Assembly: GCA_026315105.1 (NCBI GenBank)
Contig: CM048744.1
Span: forward strand, 354,703,168-354,767,167
Reading direction: 5' to 3'
Length of the DNA: 64,000 bases
From: Locusta migratoria
Taxonomy: Eukaryota > Arthropoda > Insecta > Orthoptera > Acrididae
In this document: positions 22,099 through 32,744 of the stretch, piece after piece
Numbering within the stretch: position 1 is the first letter of the stretch
Layout of the letters: each line of letters opens with the position of its first letter
Notes under the pieces: generated by a model
Seen by the model: only the letters and a program-made list of their open reading frames with translations
Told to the model about the DNA's origin: nothing
Databases searched by the model: none
Translations under genes and position numbers: made by a program

Positions 22099-22296
22099 AA
22101 ATGTTCAAATTGTAAATCTATCGGACCAAACTGCGTGGTCATCAGTCCGTAGCTTACAAAGAACTTAAACCTAGGTAAAATAACCTAAGGACAAACACAC
22201 ACCCATGCCCCAGAGAGGACTCGAACTTCCGACGGCGAGCAACCGCGCGCTCCGCAGCGAGGCGCCTTAGACCGCTCGGCTACTCCACCGCGGCCT
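22099..22296 (-). mobile_element. tRNA-derived SINE, family B, with perfect TSD
   Basis: A minus-strand copy. The head starts at 22296 with GGCCGCGGTGGAGTAGCCGA (A-box region, GAGCGGTCTAAGGCGC), and the B box is at about 22222-22232. The TSD AGGCAAATC is at 22090-22098 and 22297-22305. This copy forms most of the left arm of the palindrome at 22147-22500. Confidence 0.92.
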
Positions 22297-22500
22297 AGGC
22301 AAATCCCGGGATGGTTCCTATTATAATAGAAACCATCCCGGGATTTGCCTAGGCCGCGGTGGAGTAGCCGAGCGGTCTAAGGCGCCTCGCTGCGGAGCGC
22401 GCGGTTGCTCGCCGTCGGAAGTTCGAGTCCTCTCTGGGGCATGGGTGTGTGTTTGTCCTTAGGTTATTTTACCTAGGTTTAAGTTCTTTGTAAGCTACGG
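22147..22500. repeat. 354-bp near-perfect palindrome containing two inverted SINE copies
   Basis: The arms 22147-22323 and 22324-22500 are inverted copies. I saw a mismatch only next to the centre. The centre is the palindrome TATTATAATA, with no spacer. The right arm repeats the SINE head and most of its body on the plus strand and stops inside the SINE body. The normal right flank of the host repeat (GCACGGCC...) resumes immediately. Confidence 0.93.
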
Positions 22501-22600
22501 GCACGGCCTATTTCCTTCCCCTTCCCTTATCAAAACGGTCGGATCTGGTGGCCCACGATGTCAGCGGGCTGTTAAACCCTAATATTCCTTTCTTCTTTTC

Positions 22601-23062
22601 CCATCAGTTCACGCACATTATAAAAAAAACTGAGGTGCTCACTGGTTGAACATTAGTACAATCAAACATTTTCGGCACTTAAATTGTTTAAATTGATAAA
22701 ACTATTAGGAACGACTCAGACAATGCAGATAATTAACAATAAGTATTTCATGCAATTGTCTCGACTATGCAATCTAGGGTAAACATTGAGTATGGTTTTC
22801 TGCAGACAAATTTCAGCATAGGGCTGACATGCAAAGGGGTATGATTTGAATCCCTTTAGGCGTTCAGAAACTTATTCTCAGATCTTTAACCGAATTAATT
22901 ATATCTATTATTTCTAAACATTTTCTGCCTAATATATGTCATTAATTGCAAACTACATTATATATATAGTTTCAAAAATCCAATTAGGGGAATCTGGATA
23001 TAATAATTTACAATTATTCGCTAACTAATAGAGGGTTATTAGAAACGAGAGTACTTTTTACA
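22601..23062. other. Unassigned AT-rich sequence
   Basis: No gene or recognised repeat. Confidence 0.5.
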
Positions 23063-23263
23063 AAAAAATGTACAAATTCTTGCAGCACTTATGGGACTTA
23101 ACTACGGGGTCATCAGTCCCTAAGCTTACAAACTACTTATGAACTAGCTAGGACTAAGGACGGCACAAATATCCATGTCCGAGGGGGGATTCGAACCCCC
23201 GACCGTAGTGGCCGTGCAGACCGTGACTGGAGCGTCTCAGTTCCCTCGGCCACCGCGGCCAGC
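23063..23263 (-). mobile_element. tRNA-derived SINE, family A, with TSD
   Basis: A minus-strand copy. The B box GGTTCGAATCC type is at about 23189-23199 and the head end GGCCGCGGTGGCC is at the right. The TSD TACTTTTTACA is at 23052-23062 and 23264-23274. Confidence 0.92.
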
Positions 23264-23299
23264 TACTTTTTACATTTAAGCCTGGTTTGAACTGAGATT

Positions 23300-23999
23300 G
23301 TCCATTTTTTGCTAATGATAATCCGATATACCTATGCTCATGGTAATTTATATACCGCGCAGACTTTCAATTTACTGAATTTTAAGTTTGACGTGAGTAA
23401 ATTCATGTTTCTCAATACTTATAAGATGCATTTGTTGTCTGCCTGTCTGTTCTCTTATAACTCAAGATCCAGACAAACAGATAACGTAAAATTTGGTACA
23501 CGTACACAAAATTACATCGGAAACTCTCTTAAACAGGTTTCGTTTCATTTTTTGGAAAACCAACCGTAAAATTTGAGAAAAAGTGAAACTGCGTTTTCAA
23601 TGTGTCCGTGTAAATCTATATCTTCGTACTGATCTTGATGAAATTTTTGCACAATTGACCTTCAAAAAAAGAGGAAGGGAACTGTCTACTTAAAATTTCG
23701 TTCAGTGCATGGTGGAGGGTACTTTTGGATTTCGCCAAAATCCACAGTTTTGCTCCGATCTTGATGAAATTTTGGGATTGCTGGTATAGACTTGCAGACA
23801 CCATGCTTCTCTCATGGACAGTTGTATGTGGCCTACTCCAGAGTGGGCAAGGCGAAAATCTTTTTGTACTGCCTGAAATGTTGTTTATCTATTGCTTTAA
23901 CATAAATGTACCCTTTTATTACATGCAAATAAACTGTTTCGTACGCTTCTACAGAAAACCTTATTTTAAACCCGGGCAAAGCCGGATACTTGCAGCTAG
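23300..23999 (+). mobile_element. Non-autonomous Helitron-like element, 3' end
   Basis: The right end has a hairpin-forming segment CCCGGGCAAAGCCGG (about 23971-23985), then about 10 bp, then CTAG followed by T. This is the Helitron 3' signature (hairpin, then CTRR, insertion before T). The body repeats phrases such as GATCTTGATGAAATTTT (about 23632-23649 and 23758-23775), with no coding capacity. The left boundary was not found and is approximate. Confidence 0.6.
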
Positions 24000-24000
24000 T

Positions 24001-24830
24001 CATATAAATAAATATCTAGCTGCTTTGATTCTAAGCTTCGTTCTTCCTTAAAAACCTAATGTAATAAATACCATGCTCTTTTTGCAGCTCTGTGCTTTCG
24101 TTCGTAAGAAACAAAAAAAAAAAATTGACACCTTATTTAAACTGTCATAGACAAATAGACAATAGCTTTTTTCCTTATTAGCCGTGAACTTGAATTTTCT
24201 GCGGCAAGATCTGTGTAGTTTTAACAAAGTTTGTATTTTTTAGTGTTCTTAATAAATGCGAGAAGTTACATGATAGTACACTGCACCATATCGTTAATGG
24301 AATTACTATTATGAGCACCTTGCTTCTTCTTTGGCGTAGAAATTCGAGTTCCACACTAGCCCACTAATGTCCCCCTTTCCATCCAGTCACTCAAGATCAA
24401 AATTTCGGCTACATATTCCATCGCCTTCTCCTCTATCGCGATAAATCCCTTCTCTTACTAAATGCCCAAAAATTTAATGACGTGAACCTCTAGCCGCAGC
24501 GCTTGCCCACAAAGACATTTTCCGCTTTCAGTTTCCAGGCTCGCAGTGAGCCGTAATAACGCACGCCATTTTCACCATAGCAGGGCTGTACCAGGTCACG
24601 TGACCAAGTTAGTTCCCACTACGGCCGCATTTTACCACTTGGCCTTGGCGAGTAATAGTCAGCACTGGCGCCGTCTGCAAACTGCGAGGAGATCACTTTT
24701 TTACGGTACTCGGAAATGGGGGCGTAATCTAAAGGGCACTTAAAAAACTTAACTCATTGTGTTTCAAAGATGGAACTGCTACATCCGTTGCAAAGAATAC
24801 CTTCAATATAATCGCCCTCCTTTTTTTGTT
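24001..24830. other. Unassigned sequence
   Basis: No gene or recognised repeat. The stretch begins after the Helitron-like CTAG end. Confidence 0.5.
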
Positions 24831-27330
24831 TTTTACCTAGAATCACGAAACAGCATCATTTCCTCGTCTTTCTTTGTTGTTTCCTATTATTCCAGTATTC
24901 CGTCTTCACCCCATGTTGCCTTTTCCTTTATGCTGTTATTGTTTGTGTTTTCTTATTTTTTTCTGCCTCGATAGCTTTCTAAATTTAGTATTTTATCTTA
25001 GAAGTATTTGTCTGCTATTTCTGATTCTTGAATGTTGTTTCTTTCTAGTTGTGTTCTTACTTCTGTGATCCATGCTATTGTTGATTTCCTTTTGTTTAGT
25101 CAGCCTTTTGTCATTCACTCGGAAGATATTAGCCTTCGCTTTCCCATTACTTTTATTTTCTCTGTATTTTCATTATCTCCTTGTTGTTTCTCATTTTAAA
25201 ACTATCTGCAGTTTATAGGGCACCCATTATTTTTCAGACTATCCTTCTTTCAAGACCCTCTGTTCTGCACAGCTTATAGTTCATAGTTAAGCACTCACTG
25301 CCTATAAACAGTATAGTATAGTGTTTTAGTTTTTCTTGATATACATTTCTTATTGGTAGATATTTTTTTGTCAAACCGCATGCTCTTTCCAATTTACTAA
25401 CTCGTACGTCTATTGCAAACTTTTCTACTTACTTCGGTTTTATAACTTCAAGATATTGAAATTGACTAACTTGCTCTATTGCGTTTCTGTGTGTTTTGGT
25501 GTATCTTTAATATTTGTAATGAATTTTGGTTTTTCGGCTGAAATTCTGAGTCCAGTTCTATTTGCTATATTTTCCAGAAGATTTGAATAGATGCTTCAGT
25601 CAGATTTTCTGAAATAATTGCCAAATCGTCCAAAAAGGCTAAGCTGTTTGCCTTGAATCCGTTTTATCGCCTTCCCAGAATTATTGGTTGAATCTTGTGA
25701 TTTTGTAGCTCCAAATTCCATATTCATAAACTTTGTCTAAAACACAGTTAAACAGTAACCAGTTTTTATTTCAAATGGCTGAGATAGTTTTCCCATAAAT
25801 TTAACTATAGATATTTTTGTGTCCCAGCCTCGTCGCCGCTTTTGTGTCTCGTTTCCGTCGTAGGTGTCGGTGGCCGAGTAGGAAGACCGACACAGGAATA
25901 AAGGTAGCACGCTTGTGCAGGTAGGAGGTGAGCAGCCAGTGGGACAGCAGAAACTAGAAACACTAAAGTAAATTAGAACGAGATATATATTGCACAGAAT
26001 GTATACAATACTTAAATTTTACACAGATCAGTACTGCAGAATGCTGATACATAGTTGAACTAGAGGCCTGCCTAGTGCCTGTCCGATAGCAAAGTCTTCA
26101 CTGGTGCCTATCTGATTCCGAAGTCGTAACTGGTTACTATCTCAGTCTCAAGTGACGATGTCGTTCAGTGGTGGCCACGAGCGGAGTTGTAACAGAGGGC
26201 GCTCGTGGCTGACGTCGTAAGAACGCCGCGCCGTGCGTGCATGGCGGCGCGCGGCGAAAGTAGGTGGCGCGCACTTTGGACTTGTGCGACACCACAGATA
26301 TAGTATTTGTTAGTGTTTCACGAATTGTGTTTGCTAATTTAGCTCTGATAATTTTGTCTATTGTGTCTCTGCCACCGAATCAAATGCTTTCTTAAAATCA
26401 ATAAATTAGATTATTATAGGTTTGTTGGTAAGCATTCTATGGTGAATGATTAATTTTAAGTTAAAAATCTGTTCCGTGAAGGGTTTCCCTTTCGAAAACG
26501 ACCTTAATATTCCCCCAATTGTTTGTTTAAAGTTTCTTCAACTGTTCAGAAGTTTTTTATAAAATTTTGTATGCCACTGGAAAAAGTGAGATGCCTCTGT
26601 AATTGCTGACATTCTGTTTGACTCCTTTCTTATCTAACGGGTGGCTTAATGCTATTTATCATTCTTCTGGAATATTTTGGTGGGAAATCATCCTGAAGAT
26701 TCTCTGCTATTGTTGTGAATTTGAATGTTGGAACTGGACAGTTTAAGAGCTCATAAAAATTGCTAATATTTCACAATTTTTCTTGTTATTTAACCCTATT
26801 TTTATTTTCATCTTTGAAACACGTCCTGGGTGCTTGATATCGTTTAAGTCCATATTTAAAAGTTTGATAAAAATTTCTAATTTTTTGGGGGAAATTTTAT
26901 TGTATTTTTATGTGTTGAGATATTCGCAGGTTCTTTTGACGTATCGGATAATTTTAGATGTTTTTTTTTTCCCTTGCTGTCGAAATTGTTCAAGGTGGTG
27001 TTCTTTCTTTGAGCATCTTCATATTTTGAGCTTTCTCTCGGTGTTTCTTCACACTCCTCATTCCACCATGTCTTCTTTTTATTCTTGGCCAATTCTAACG
27101 TTTTCTCTGCTGCTTTATTGATTTGTACCTAGAGTTCATGCCAATCGTCTTTTCTAGTTGTCTCAAGTTCTTGTCTAAATTTCTCTATAACTTTCGCTGT
27201 AATATTGACTCTACTGCAGTTGTATCCTTATGTTTCGGGATTTGTCTTTTTGTTTTATATGGGAGAAAAAATTCCCATTTTTGTCACTTTAATATTCATA
27301 ATTTCATTGAAATTTTTGGATATAGCTCTG
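24830..27330 (-). pseudogene. Old LINE remnant (RTE-like), split by an LTR-like insertion
   Basis: Minus-strand pieces: a KKKTWWNEECEE segment (about 27055-27080) of the endonuclease-RT linker, motif A FKKAFDSVAETQ (about 26360-26400), and motif C decayed to LAFLDDLAIIS (about 25610-25645). A YQL-rich thumb region follows, and the tail runs into T-rich (minus-strand A-rich) DNA near 24830. Stops and frameshifts are frequent. The boundaries are approximate. A related 3' fragment is at 32745-33640. Confidence 0.65.
25820..26296. mobile_element. LTR-like insertion, about 477 bp (possible solo LTR)
   Basis: A compositionally distinct block lies between two parts of the same LINE. It begins TGTCCCAG and ends GACACCACA, so both strands start TG and end CA. 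It is GC-rich toward the right (26190-26290). GATAT occurs just outside the right end (26297-26301) and at 25810-25814, a possible but imperfectly placed 5-bp TSD. No primer-binding site or coding region is present, consistent with a solo LTR. A short DNA transposon is the alternative. Confidence 0.5.
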
Positions 27331-27924
27331 TAGTCCAGTTGAATCGTCCCCCCCCCCCCTTATTTATCTCATTTCACCGAGTGTCCGGAAGGCTCCTTCT
27401 ATCATATGTGCATGTATTTCTGTTGAAGTCTCGTATTTTACCGCCATATGGAATGAATAAAGTCTTTGGTGCTGTACCAAACCCTCGCAGTGGTTCTTTC
27501 ACTTTGACAAACAGATCGCAATAACAGCGAGCTATGTCGAAAGAGGACGGTAGATGTTCCAGAATCGCCCACTGTCAGCGAGGCGAGAAGCCGTAGACAG
27601 CATCATCGGTGTGAAATCGCGTATTATTACGCAGAATGATGGGCTGCTATTCCATGAAATGTCGTCGTTTTCACCTCAACGCTGGACGGTCAGTGCAATA
27701 ACATTTTATGAAACAGCATCAAAGAGGTGAAGCAGTTCAGTCGAAATCAACTGACTTTTTAAATGCTCTACCAAGTAATGTTGCGTGATTTAAACTCACT
27801 AAACAGTTCGAGGACACCGAATTTTCAGAAGAAAAAGCTAAAGCTGTCGTTTTCTATGTTTGTATAAAAAGAACGAAACCAAAAAACAATTATTCCTTAT
27901 TAATGAAAGCATCGTTCCAGACCC
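27331..27924. other. Unassigned; C-run at 27349-27359
   Basis: Nothing recognised apart from the homopolymer. Confidence 0.45.
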
Positions 27925-28025
27925 GCTCGCTCAGTCGAGTGGTCTGAGACTGGGAAGGCGTACGGGCCCCGATTCGAATCTGCCCGTGGATTAACGAAGG
28001 GGGTCGGAGTGCCGGCCAGTCTGTA
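27925..28025 (+). mobile_element. tRNA-like SINE head (third type)
   Basis: An A-box-like GCTCAGTCGAGTGGTCTGAG and a B-box-like CGATTCGAATC are about 45 bp apart, as in a class II tRNA with a long variable arm. The sequence continues into GTCGGAGTGCCGGCCAG rather than a tRNA acceptor. It differs from families A and B. No TSD was found. Confidence 0.55.
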
Positions 28026-28204
28026 TTAGAGGTCTGCATTATGTCCGATTTTTACCGGCGAGTCCCGCTCGCCCCTCTGTCTCTCGGGAGTATGCAGCCG
28101 AGCGTCCCCTTCTACCGGTCGCGGGCAACCGATCGCCAGCGCTCGGCCGAGCGCGCCGAAACGGCGCACTCAGCGCCAGCGAGCTGCACCGCGTCACACT
28201 GCTT
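28026..28204. other. GC-rich block of unknown nature
   Basis: A very GC-rich, CpG-rich segment that begins TAGAGGTCTGC and ends near CACACTGC. The composition resembles the block at 30640-30860 beside the hAT transposase remnant, so it may be a hAT terminus. This is unproven. Confidence 0.35.
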
Positions 28205-29500
28205 ACATTAATACTTCTTCCATAGATCATGAATACGACACTTCGTAATAATGTGTAACTTGTCAGTGTAATAAAAGGTGTCTGTACAAGATATTACATT
28301 ATACAAAATGTTATATGACACAAACATATTTTGTATTATTTTTCTTTTTATTATTAATTTTTTATTTTTTATTTTACTAATTTATATCTAAAAATTCATC
28401 CATTGAGTAGAAGTTGCCATTCAGTTATTCTTTTAATAAATTTTTAAATGCTAGTTAGCTATCTGTCAGGTTTTGATGCTGTTTGGTAGTGACTTTTGTG
28501 GCCACATAATTCACCCCTTTCTGAGACAAAGTGAGATTTAACCCTGCATAGTAATATCATCCTTTCTCCTGGTGTTATACCTATGCACACTGCTATTACT
28601 TTTGAACTGGACTTGCTGCGGCGGATTTGTCATGCGGGATGCGCACGGCCGTTAGCCATCTGGGGTTCGGGTCCCCTCTCAGGCATGGGTGTCTGTGTTA
28701 TCCTTAGGTTAGTTTACCTTAGTTTAAATTGTTTGCAAGCTACGGACTAATAACCAAGCAGTATAGTCCGATAGATTTACAAGCATGTGAACACGTGTGT
28801 GAACTGGGTTGGATAATTAACAACAAATTTCATAAGTGAATGTATATACTCTGAAGTAACTGTGAAGATACCTAATTCCTTAGATGTCTTCAGAACGATC
28901 TTGGGCGCGCTGCAGTAATTCTTCTGATTACACGATTTTGTGCAATGAATACTTTTTTACTCAATAGTGAATTAGCTCAGAATATGATGCCATACGAAAG
29001 CAGTAAATTAAAATAGGCGCAGTAAACTGTTTTACTGAGATTCTTATCGCCAAAATTTGCTAAAACTCTAACAGCATACGCAGCTGAACCCAAACGTTTT
29101 AGCAGACAATCAATGTGTTGCTTCAAGTTTAATCTCTCATTAATTCACACATCTAAAAATTTTGAAATCTCTGGTTTCCCTTCAAAACGAACGAATAATT
29201 TCGAAAAACCTTAGCTACAGACTTCTGTTCAAAGTCTATATTTATTACTGGACTTGTGCCATTTACTGTACGGAACTGTATATGCTGTGTTTTATCAAAA
29301 GTTACTGAGAGTCTGTTTGCTCAGAACCACTTAATAATTTTGTGAAAGACGTTATTTACGATTACATCAGTTAGTCCTCGTTTTTTGGATGTGATTACTA
29401 TACTTGTATCATCAACAAAAAGAACTAATCTTCATCAATGTAGAATGGCAAGTCATTAATATATATCAGAGATGAGAGACCACCGCTTCATATTAACAAA
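28205..29500 (-). pseudogene. Old Jockey/CR1-like LINE remnant, interrupted by a SINE
   Basis: Minus-strand reading shows a DTSIVITS segment (about 29385-29410, following motif C), then ADRL/SVTFDKTQHIQFRTVNG (about 29260-29330), a SVAKVFRN-like segment, and a C terminus near 28400 with an S-T-Q-W-M-N-F-like end. The structure parallels the elements at 16688-18010 and 36570-38940. It is heavily decayed. The SINE at about 28620-28795 splits it. Confidence 0.65.
28620..28795 (+). mobile_element. tRNA-derived SINE, family B (degraded head)
   Basis: The plus-strand copy has a B box (GGGTTCGGGTCC, about 28663-28674), a CATGGGTGTCTGTG module, and a family tail ending ACAAGCATGTGAAC. Direct repeats TTGAACTGG (left, about 28606-28614) and GTGAACTGG (right, about 28798-28806) may be the TSD. 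Confidence 0.75.
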
Positions 29501-29591
29501 TTACGTATTTCTTTTACAAATGTCTATCGTTGTTTACTATCAGTTCTATAAGCCAAATACTACAACTATATATGTCACATTTGATGTTTGA

Positions 29592-29655
29592 TAGTTGTAA
29601 GTTTAGGGAATGATGATCCCGCAATTAAGTCCCAATAACTTTACAAATATTAATC
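29592..29655 (+). mobile_element. Family A SINE tail fragment
   Basis: Only the 3' tail is present: GTAAGTTTAGGGAATGATGA followed by AATTAAGTCCCAATAA and TTTACAAAT. It lies 8 bp left of the foldback at 29664. Confidence 0.75.
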
Positions 29656-29663
29656 ATTTTAAA

Positions 29664-29802
29664 TATACTTTCTATGAGTTTTACCATTTTTATTTTAAGT
29701 CGTATGTATTCCAGAAAATTCCCTATTATTGTATGTGACATGGGGAATTTTCTAGAATAGATACGACTTAAAATAAAAATGGTAAAACTCATAGAAAGTA
29801 TA
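29664..29802. repeat. 139-bp foldback (MITE-like), arms about 60 bp
   Basis: Left arm from TATACTTTCTATGAGTTTTA, right arm ending TAAAACTCATAGAAAGTATA. The arms are nearly perfect complements around a short centre at about 29733. No coding content. The TA-rich ends would fit a Tc1/mariner-type MITE, but no TSD is certain. Confidence 0.85.
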
Positions 29803-29879
29803 AAATTCAACAAGACCTGTCTCAAGAAGAAAATTTTTAAATATTTTGCAAACTACTGGTTTTTCGATCATTGAAGTGA

Positions 29880-30590
29880 TCATTTCTTCCAGTAACTGCA
29901 ATGTTAAAAACTGTAATTTCTGTATATAGTATTTTGTTCCTTTTTGTAGACAAACGGTAATACAGTAGTCTAATCGTGCGTTATGTGCAGCGTATCTCCT
30001 TGTAGTTATCAGACCACAGATCAGCGTTTAAAGAGCACATTTTGTTCTTTAAAGCACATATTAGCTTGGGCACCATTGTCACCCGTATTTTGTCGGCCTT
30101 GTCTTTAATATGCCGCGATACAATGGTAGGGTGCGGAAGAACATCTTCTATATTGACTTTGCCATACGTGCCGCGAACATTGATGAGCTCCTGCGAATAA
30201 TTATTGAAGCCAATCTTACTACAAGTATTTTATGGTAACAAATCTATTCCGCCCAAATCGACCAACCTATCAACAAGAACTTTCTTTATGCTACTTGGTA
30301 CTGCAAGTGGTCGGTGTAATTCTGCTCCGCATTTACTTTTGCAGTGCCGAATCATACCTGTTGTGCTTGACTGGTACGAAAGTATAGTATCGCATGTGGT
30401 ACATTGTACGAAACCAGCAGAAACCTGTATGACAGGATCCACTACAAGCGCAAAAGATTTCCAAGCCTCACTTTTATACTCCTCTTCCGACATGTCTTTC
30501 TTCTTCAGGACTGACGAGCCGCTTCTAATTCTCTCCACAATACTTCTTTTTATTTTATGAATGGAGCCTTTACGACCTATAGTTCGTTAA
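29880..30590 (-). pseudogene. hAT transposase remnant with BED zinc finger
   Basis: Minus strand. An open stretch of 102 codons (30538 to 30230) contains a BED-type finger, VQCTTCDTILSYQSS...MIRHCKSKC, with the C-x2-C and H-x4-C spacing used by hAT transposases to bind DNA. After a frame change the sequence continues with NIEDVLPHPTIVSRYIKDK (about 30100-30155) and then ALKNKMCSLNADLWSDN (about 30010-30065), matching the start of a hAT catalytic domain with its first D region. The rest of the enzyme, including the dimerisation domain, is missing. Without those parts it cannot be active. A GC-rich flank lies upstream (30600-30870). Confidence 0.8.
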
Positions 30591-31019
30591 TCCATAACGC
30601 TGTCTGCGCTGCTCAAAGCCAGGTCGGTTTCTAATGCGATTTCGCAGTGTTGAGCGCGCGGCGGTCGCGCTGTCACCGGCCGAGACTGTGAGCGCGCTCG
30701 AGCGGCCGGCAGTGCTCGACACTCCCGCCGGTAACCGAGAGGCGGAGGGCGACCGGCCACATGGAGCATTAGACGGCCACAGCCGTGCCGCAGCGTGGGC
30801 CTACCCCAGCCGTCGAGCAGCGGAACGAAACGGGAAAGACTCGAGCGGTTGTTTTCATCCAAATGCAGAGCTCTAGTCTGTATGTAGATTTTAAGCGGTT
30901 TTCCACATCCTCCTAGGTGAATGCCGGGCTGATCCCCAACTCCTACCTCATTTAAAAGATTCGCTAACATTTCGTAACACTTTACTCTTTCACACATATA
31001 ACACTATATGCATATTTCC
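30591..31019. other. GC- and CpG-rich flank of the hAT remnant
   Basis: A strongly GC-rich stretch (30640-30860) with short open frames on both strands and no domain. It may be the 5' region of the hAT element. Confidence 0.4.
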
Positions 31020-31135
31020 TCCCGGGGGTCATGGCGTGGCGACAGGAAGGGCATCCGGCCACCCCGTAAGTATTAACACGCCAAATCCGGATTTAACAAA
31101 GCCGACCCTGCATGTGCGGGAACGTAGCCAAAGAG
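31020..31135. repeat. Interspersed repeat fragment (GGCATCCGGCCACC type)
   Basis: Contains the phrases GGAAGGGCATCCGGCCACC, CCAAATCCGGATTTAACAA and GCCGACCCTGCATG, which I associate with LINE 3' regions in arthropods. The classification is uncertain. Confidence 0.4.
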
Positions 31136-31399
31136 AAAGAAAGAATGAAGGCATCATTACAATCCAGCGTCACATATATAATCTAACCAGGGTGAAGATA
31201 AAAAGGATGTACATTGGTTAGGAAGAAGAAAGCTTTGAGTTTAACGTCCCGTCGACAACGTGATCATTAGAGACGGAGTAAAATGCTCGGACTGTTTGGG
31301 TAAGGATGCGGAAGAAAATCGGCCTTGCCCTTTCAAAGGAACCTTATTGGTTAGGGGGAACATATTCAAACTCTAAGTGTTCTGACCGTCTCTGCTAAA

Positions 31400-31645
31400 T
31401 TGCAGTTTTAAAGTCCGCCTCCGCATTCTAATGCACAGCGTCGTGGGTTGCCGCTCAGAGGTCCCGAATTCGATTCCCCGTCGGGTCGGAGATTTTCTTC
31501 CGCTCTGGGATTGGGAGTTGTGTCGTCATCATCATTTCATCATAAATGACACGCAGGTCGCCACAGTGGCGTCAGCTAAAAGACTCGCACCAGGCGGGCT
31601 AAACAAGACCCCAGTTGTAGCCCAACGGCCATAAATACCACACAT
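31400..31645 (+). mobile_element. Possible tRNA-like SINE (fourth type)
   Basis: Contains a B-box-like CCGAATTCGATTCCCC segment followed by GTCGGGTCGGAGATTTTC and a CATCATCAT simple repeat, then a 3' part ending in another CAT repeat (31645-31658). The layout resembles a SINE, but I found no TSD. Confidence 0.45.
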
Positions 31646-31659
31646 CATCATCATCATAC

Positions 31660-32232
31660 TTTTAAAATTAACTTAACATATTTGTGTCAACATAGTGCAG
31701 GTAACTCTTTACACCTGAAATGCACTCCGTAATGCACTTAGTAACGAAAGTCATCTCCAGTTGAAGTCAACGTCTTTAAGCCAAAGATAATATTATTCTG
31801 TAAAAATAATGAACGCCTGAAAAATAAAAATTATTTTGCAGTTTTGCAGCTCGGCGTATTCTCGCTGATAAATGAAGACTCCACCATGACGTGCGGGGTC
31901 GCAGAAACTTTATCTATAGTTCAGACATTTTAAAACGCATAATTATTGTGCTTCGGCGGAAGGATCAAATACTGATTAACTTTAAATGAATAACTGCAGA
32001 CTCGTCGCATTCACACACAATAGCACAGTCCGATGCACTACGTTTCCCTATCGTGAAATGTTCACAAATGTGAGGAAATTGGACAAATAACTTTTCAGAA
32101 ACTAAGTAATAGCTTTGCGATACAATATGTATTCGTAACCCGTGTAGTGACCGGTCCTCGATGTACTTTTCCGATTCAAGCTGATGTAGCAATTGTCACA
32201 ATCGATATGTTCCCTCTAACAGTCTCACCTTC
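31660..32232. other. Unassigned sequence
   Basis: No gene or recognised repeat. Confidence 0.5.
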
Positions 32233-32236
32233 GATG

Positions 32237-32412
32237 TAGAGGGTGATCAAAAAGTCAGTATAAATTTGAAAACTTAATAAATCAAGGAATAATGTAGATA
32301 GGTAAAACCTCATGTCATTTCAAGCATGCGTGTCAATTCTTACCTCTTTATCTACATTATTCCGTGATTTATTAAGTATTCAAATTTATACAGACTTTTT
32401 GATCACCCGGTA
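32237..32412. mobile_element. Palindromic MITE flanked by TA
   Basis: The arms begin GGGTGATCAAAAAGTC at both ends (left 32241, right inward from 32408). They extend about 60 bp with few mismatches around a short centre containing AAGCATGCGTG. TA dinucleotides flank it (32237-32238 and 32411-32412), the Tc1/mariner-type target. No coding capacity. Confidence 0.85.
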
Positions 32413-32498
32413 CATCGCTCGCAAGCAATCTTCAAAATGAGCAAACATATTTTTAAGTATTATCCTTTCCAAGGAAAACAGTTTCAACAATAACCTCT

Positions 32499-32518
32499 CT
32501 CGCTTTCTCTCTCTCTCT
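32499..32518. repeat. Short CT-rich simple repeat
   Basis: A run of TCTCTC interrupted by GCTTT. Confidence 0.6.
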
Positions 32519-32744
32519 ACACAGTCGGTATTTCTATGTATTTATTTATTTATTTTATGGCCTTCATTGGACCACTTTAGTCAATATTACAAAGGTTATT
32601 ACAATTTGTTGTTATGCATTAACACAATTTAGTTAAAAATAATTAAACATGACAATTTAATAACACAGATGTTATTTATTTATTTCTTTTTTATTTATTA
32701 CTTTTATGGCCAACATAAATATTATGAACTAGGTTCTTCTGTTA

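Larger units (their letters stand above)
22041..22600. repeat. Interspersed repeat interrupted by a SINE and its inverted copy
   Basis: The outer pieces GCCTCAGGGCATCCTGATT...CCAGGCAAATCCCGGGATGG (left) and GCACGGCCTATTTCCTTCCCC (right) read as one abundant arthropod repeat once the inner segments are removed. This recognition is from memory. Confidence 0.5.

Noticed and set aside
25820..26296. Complete LTR retrotransposon
   Set aside because: Only one LTR-like block is present, with no gag/pol, primer-binding site or second copy nearby.
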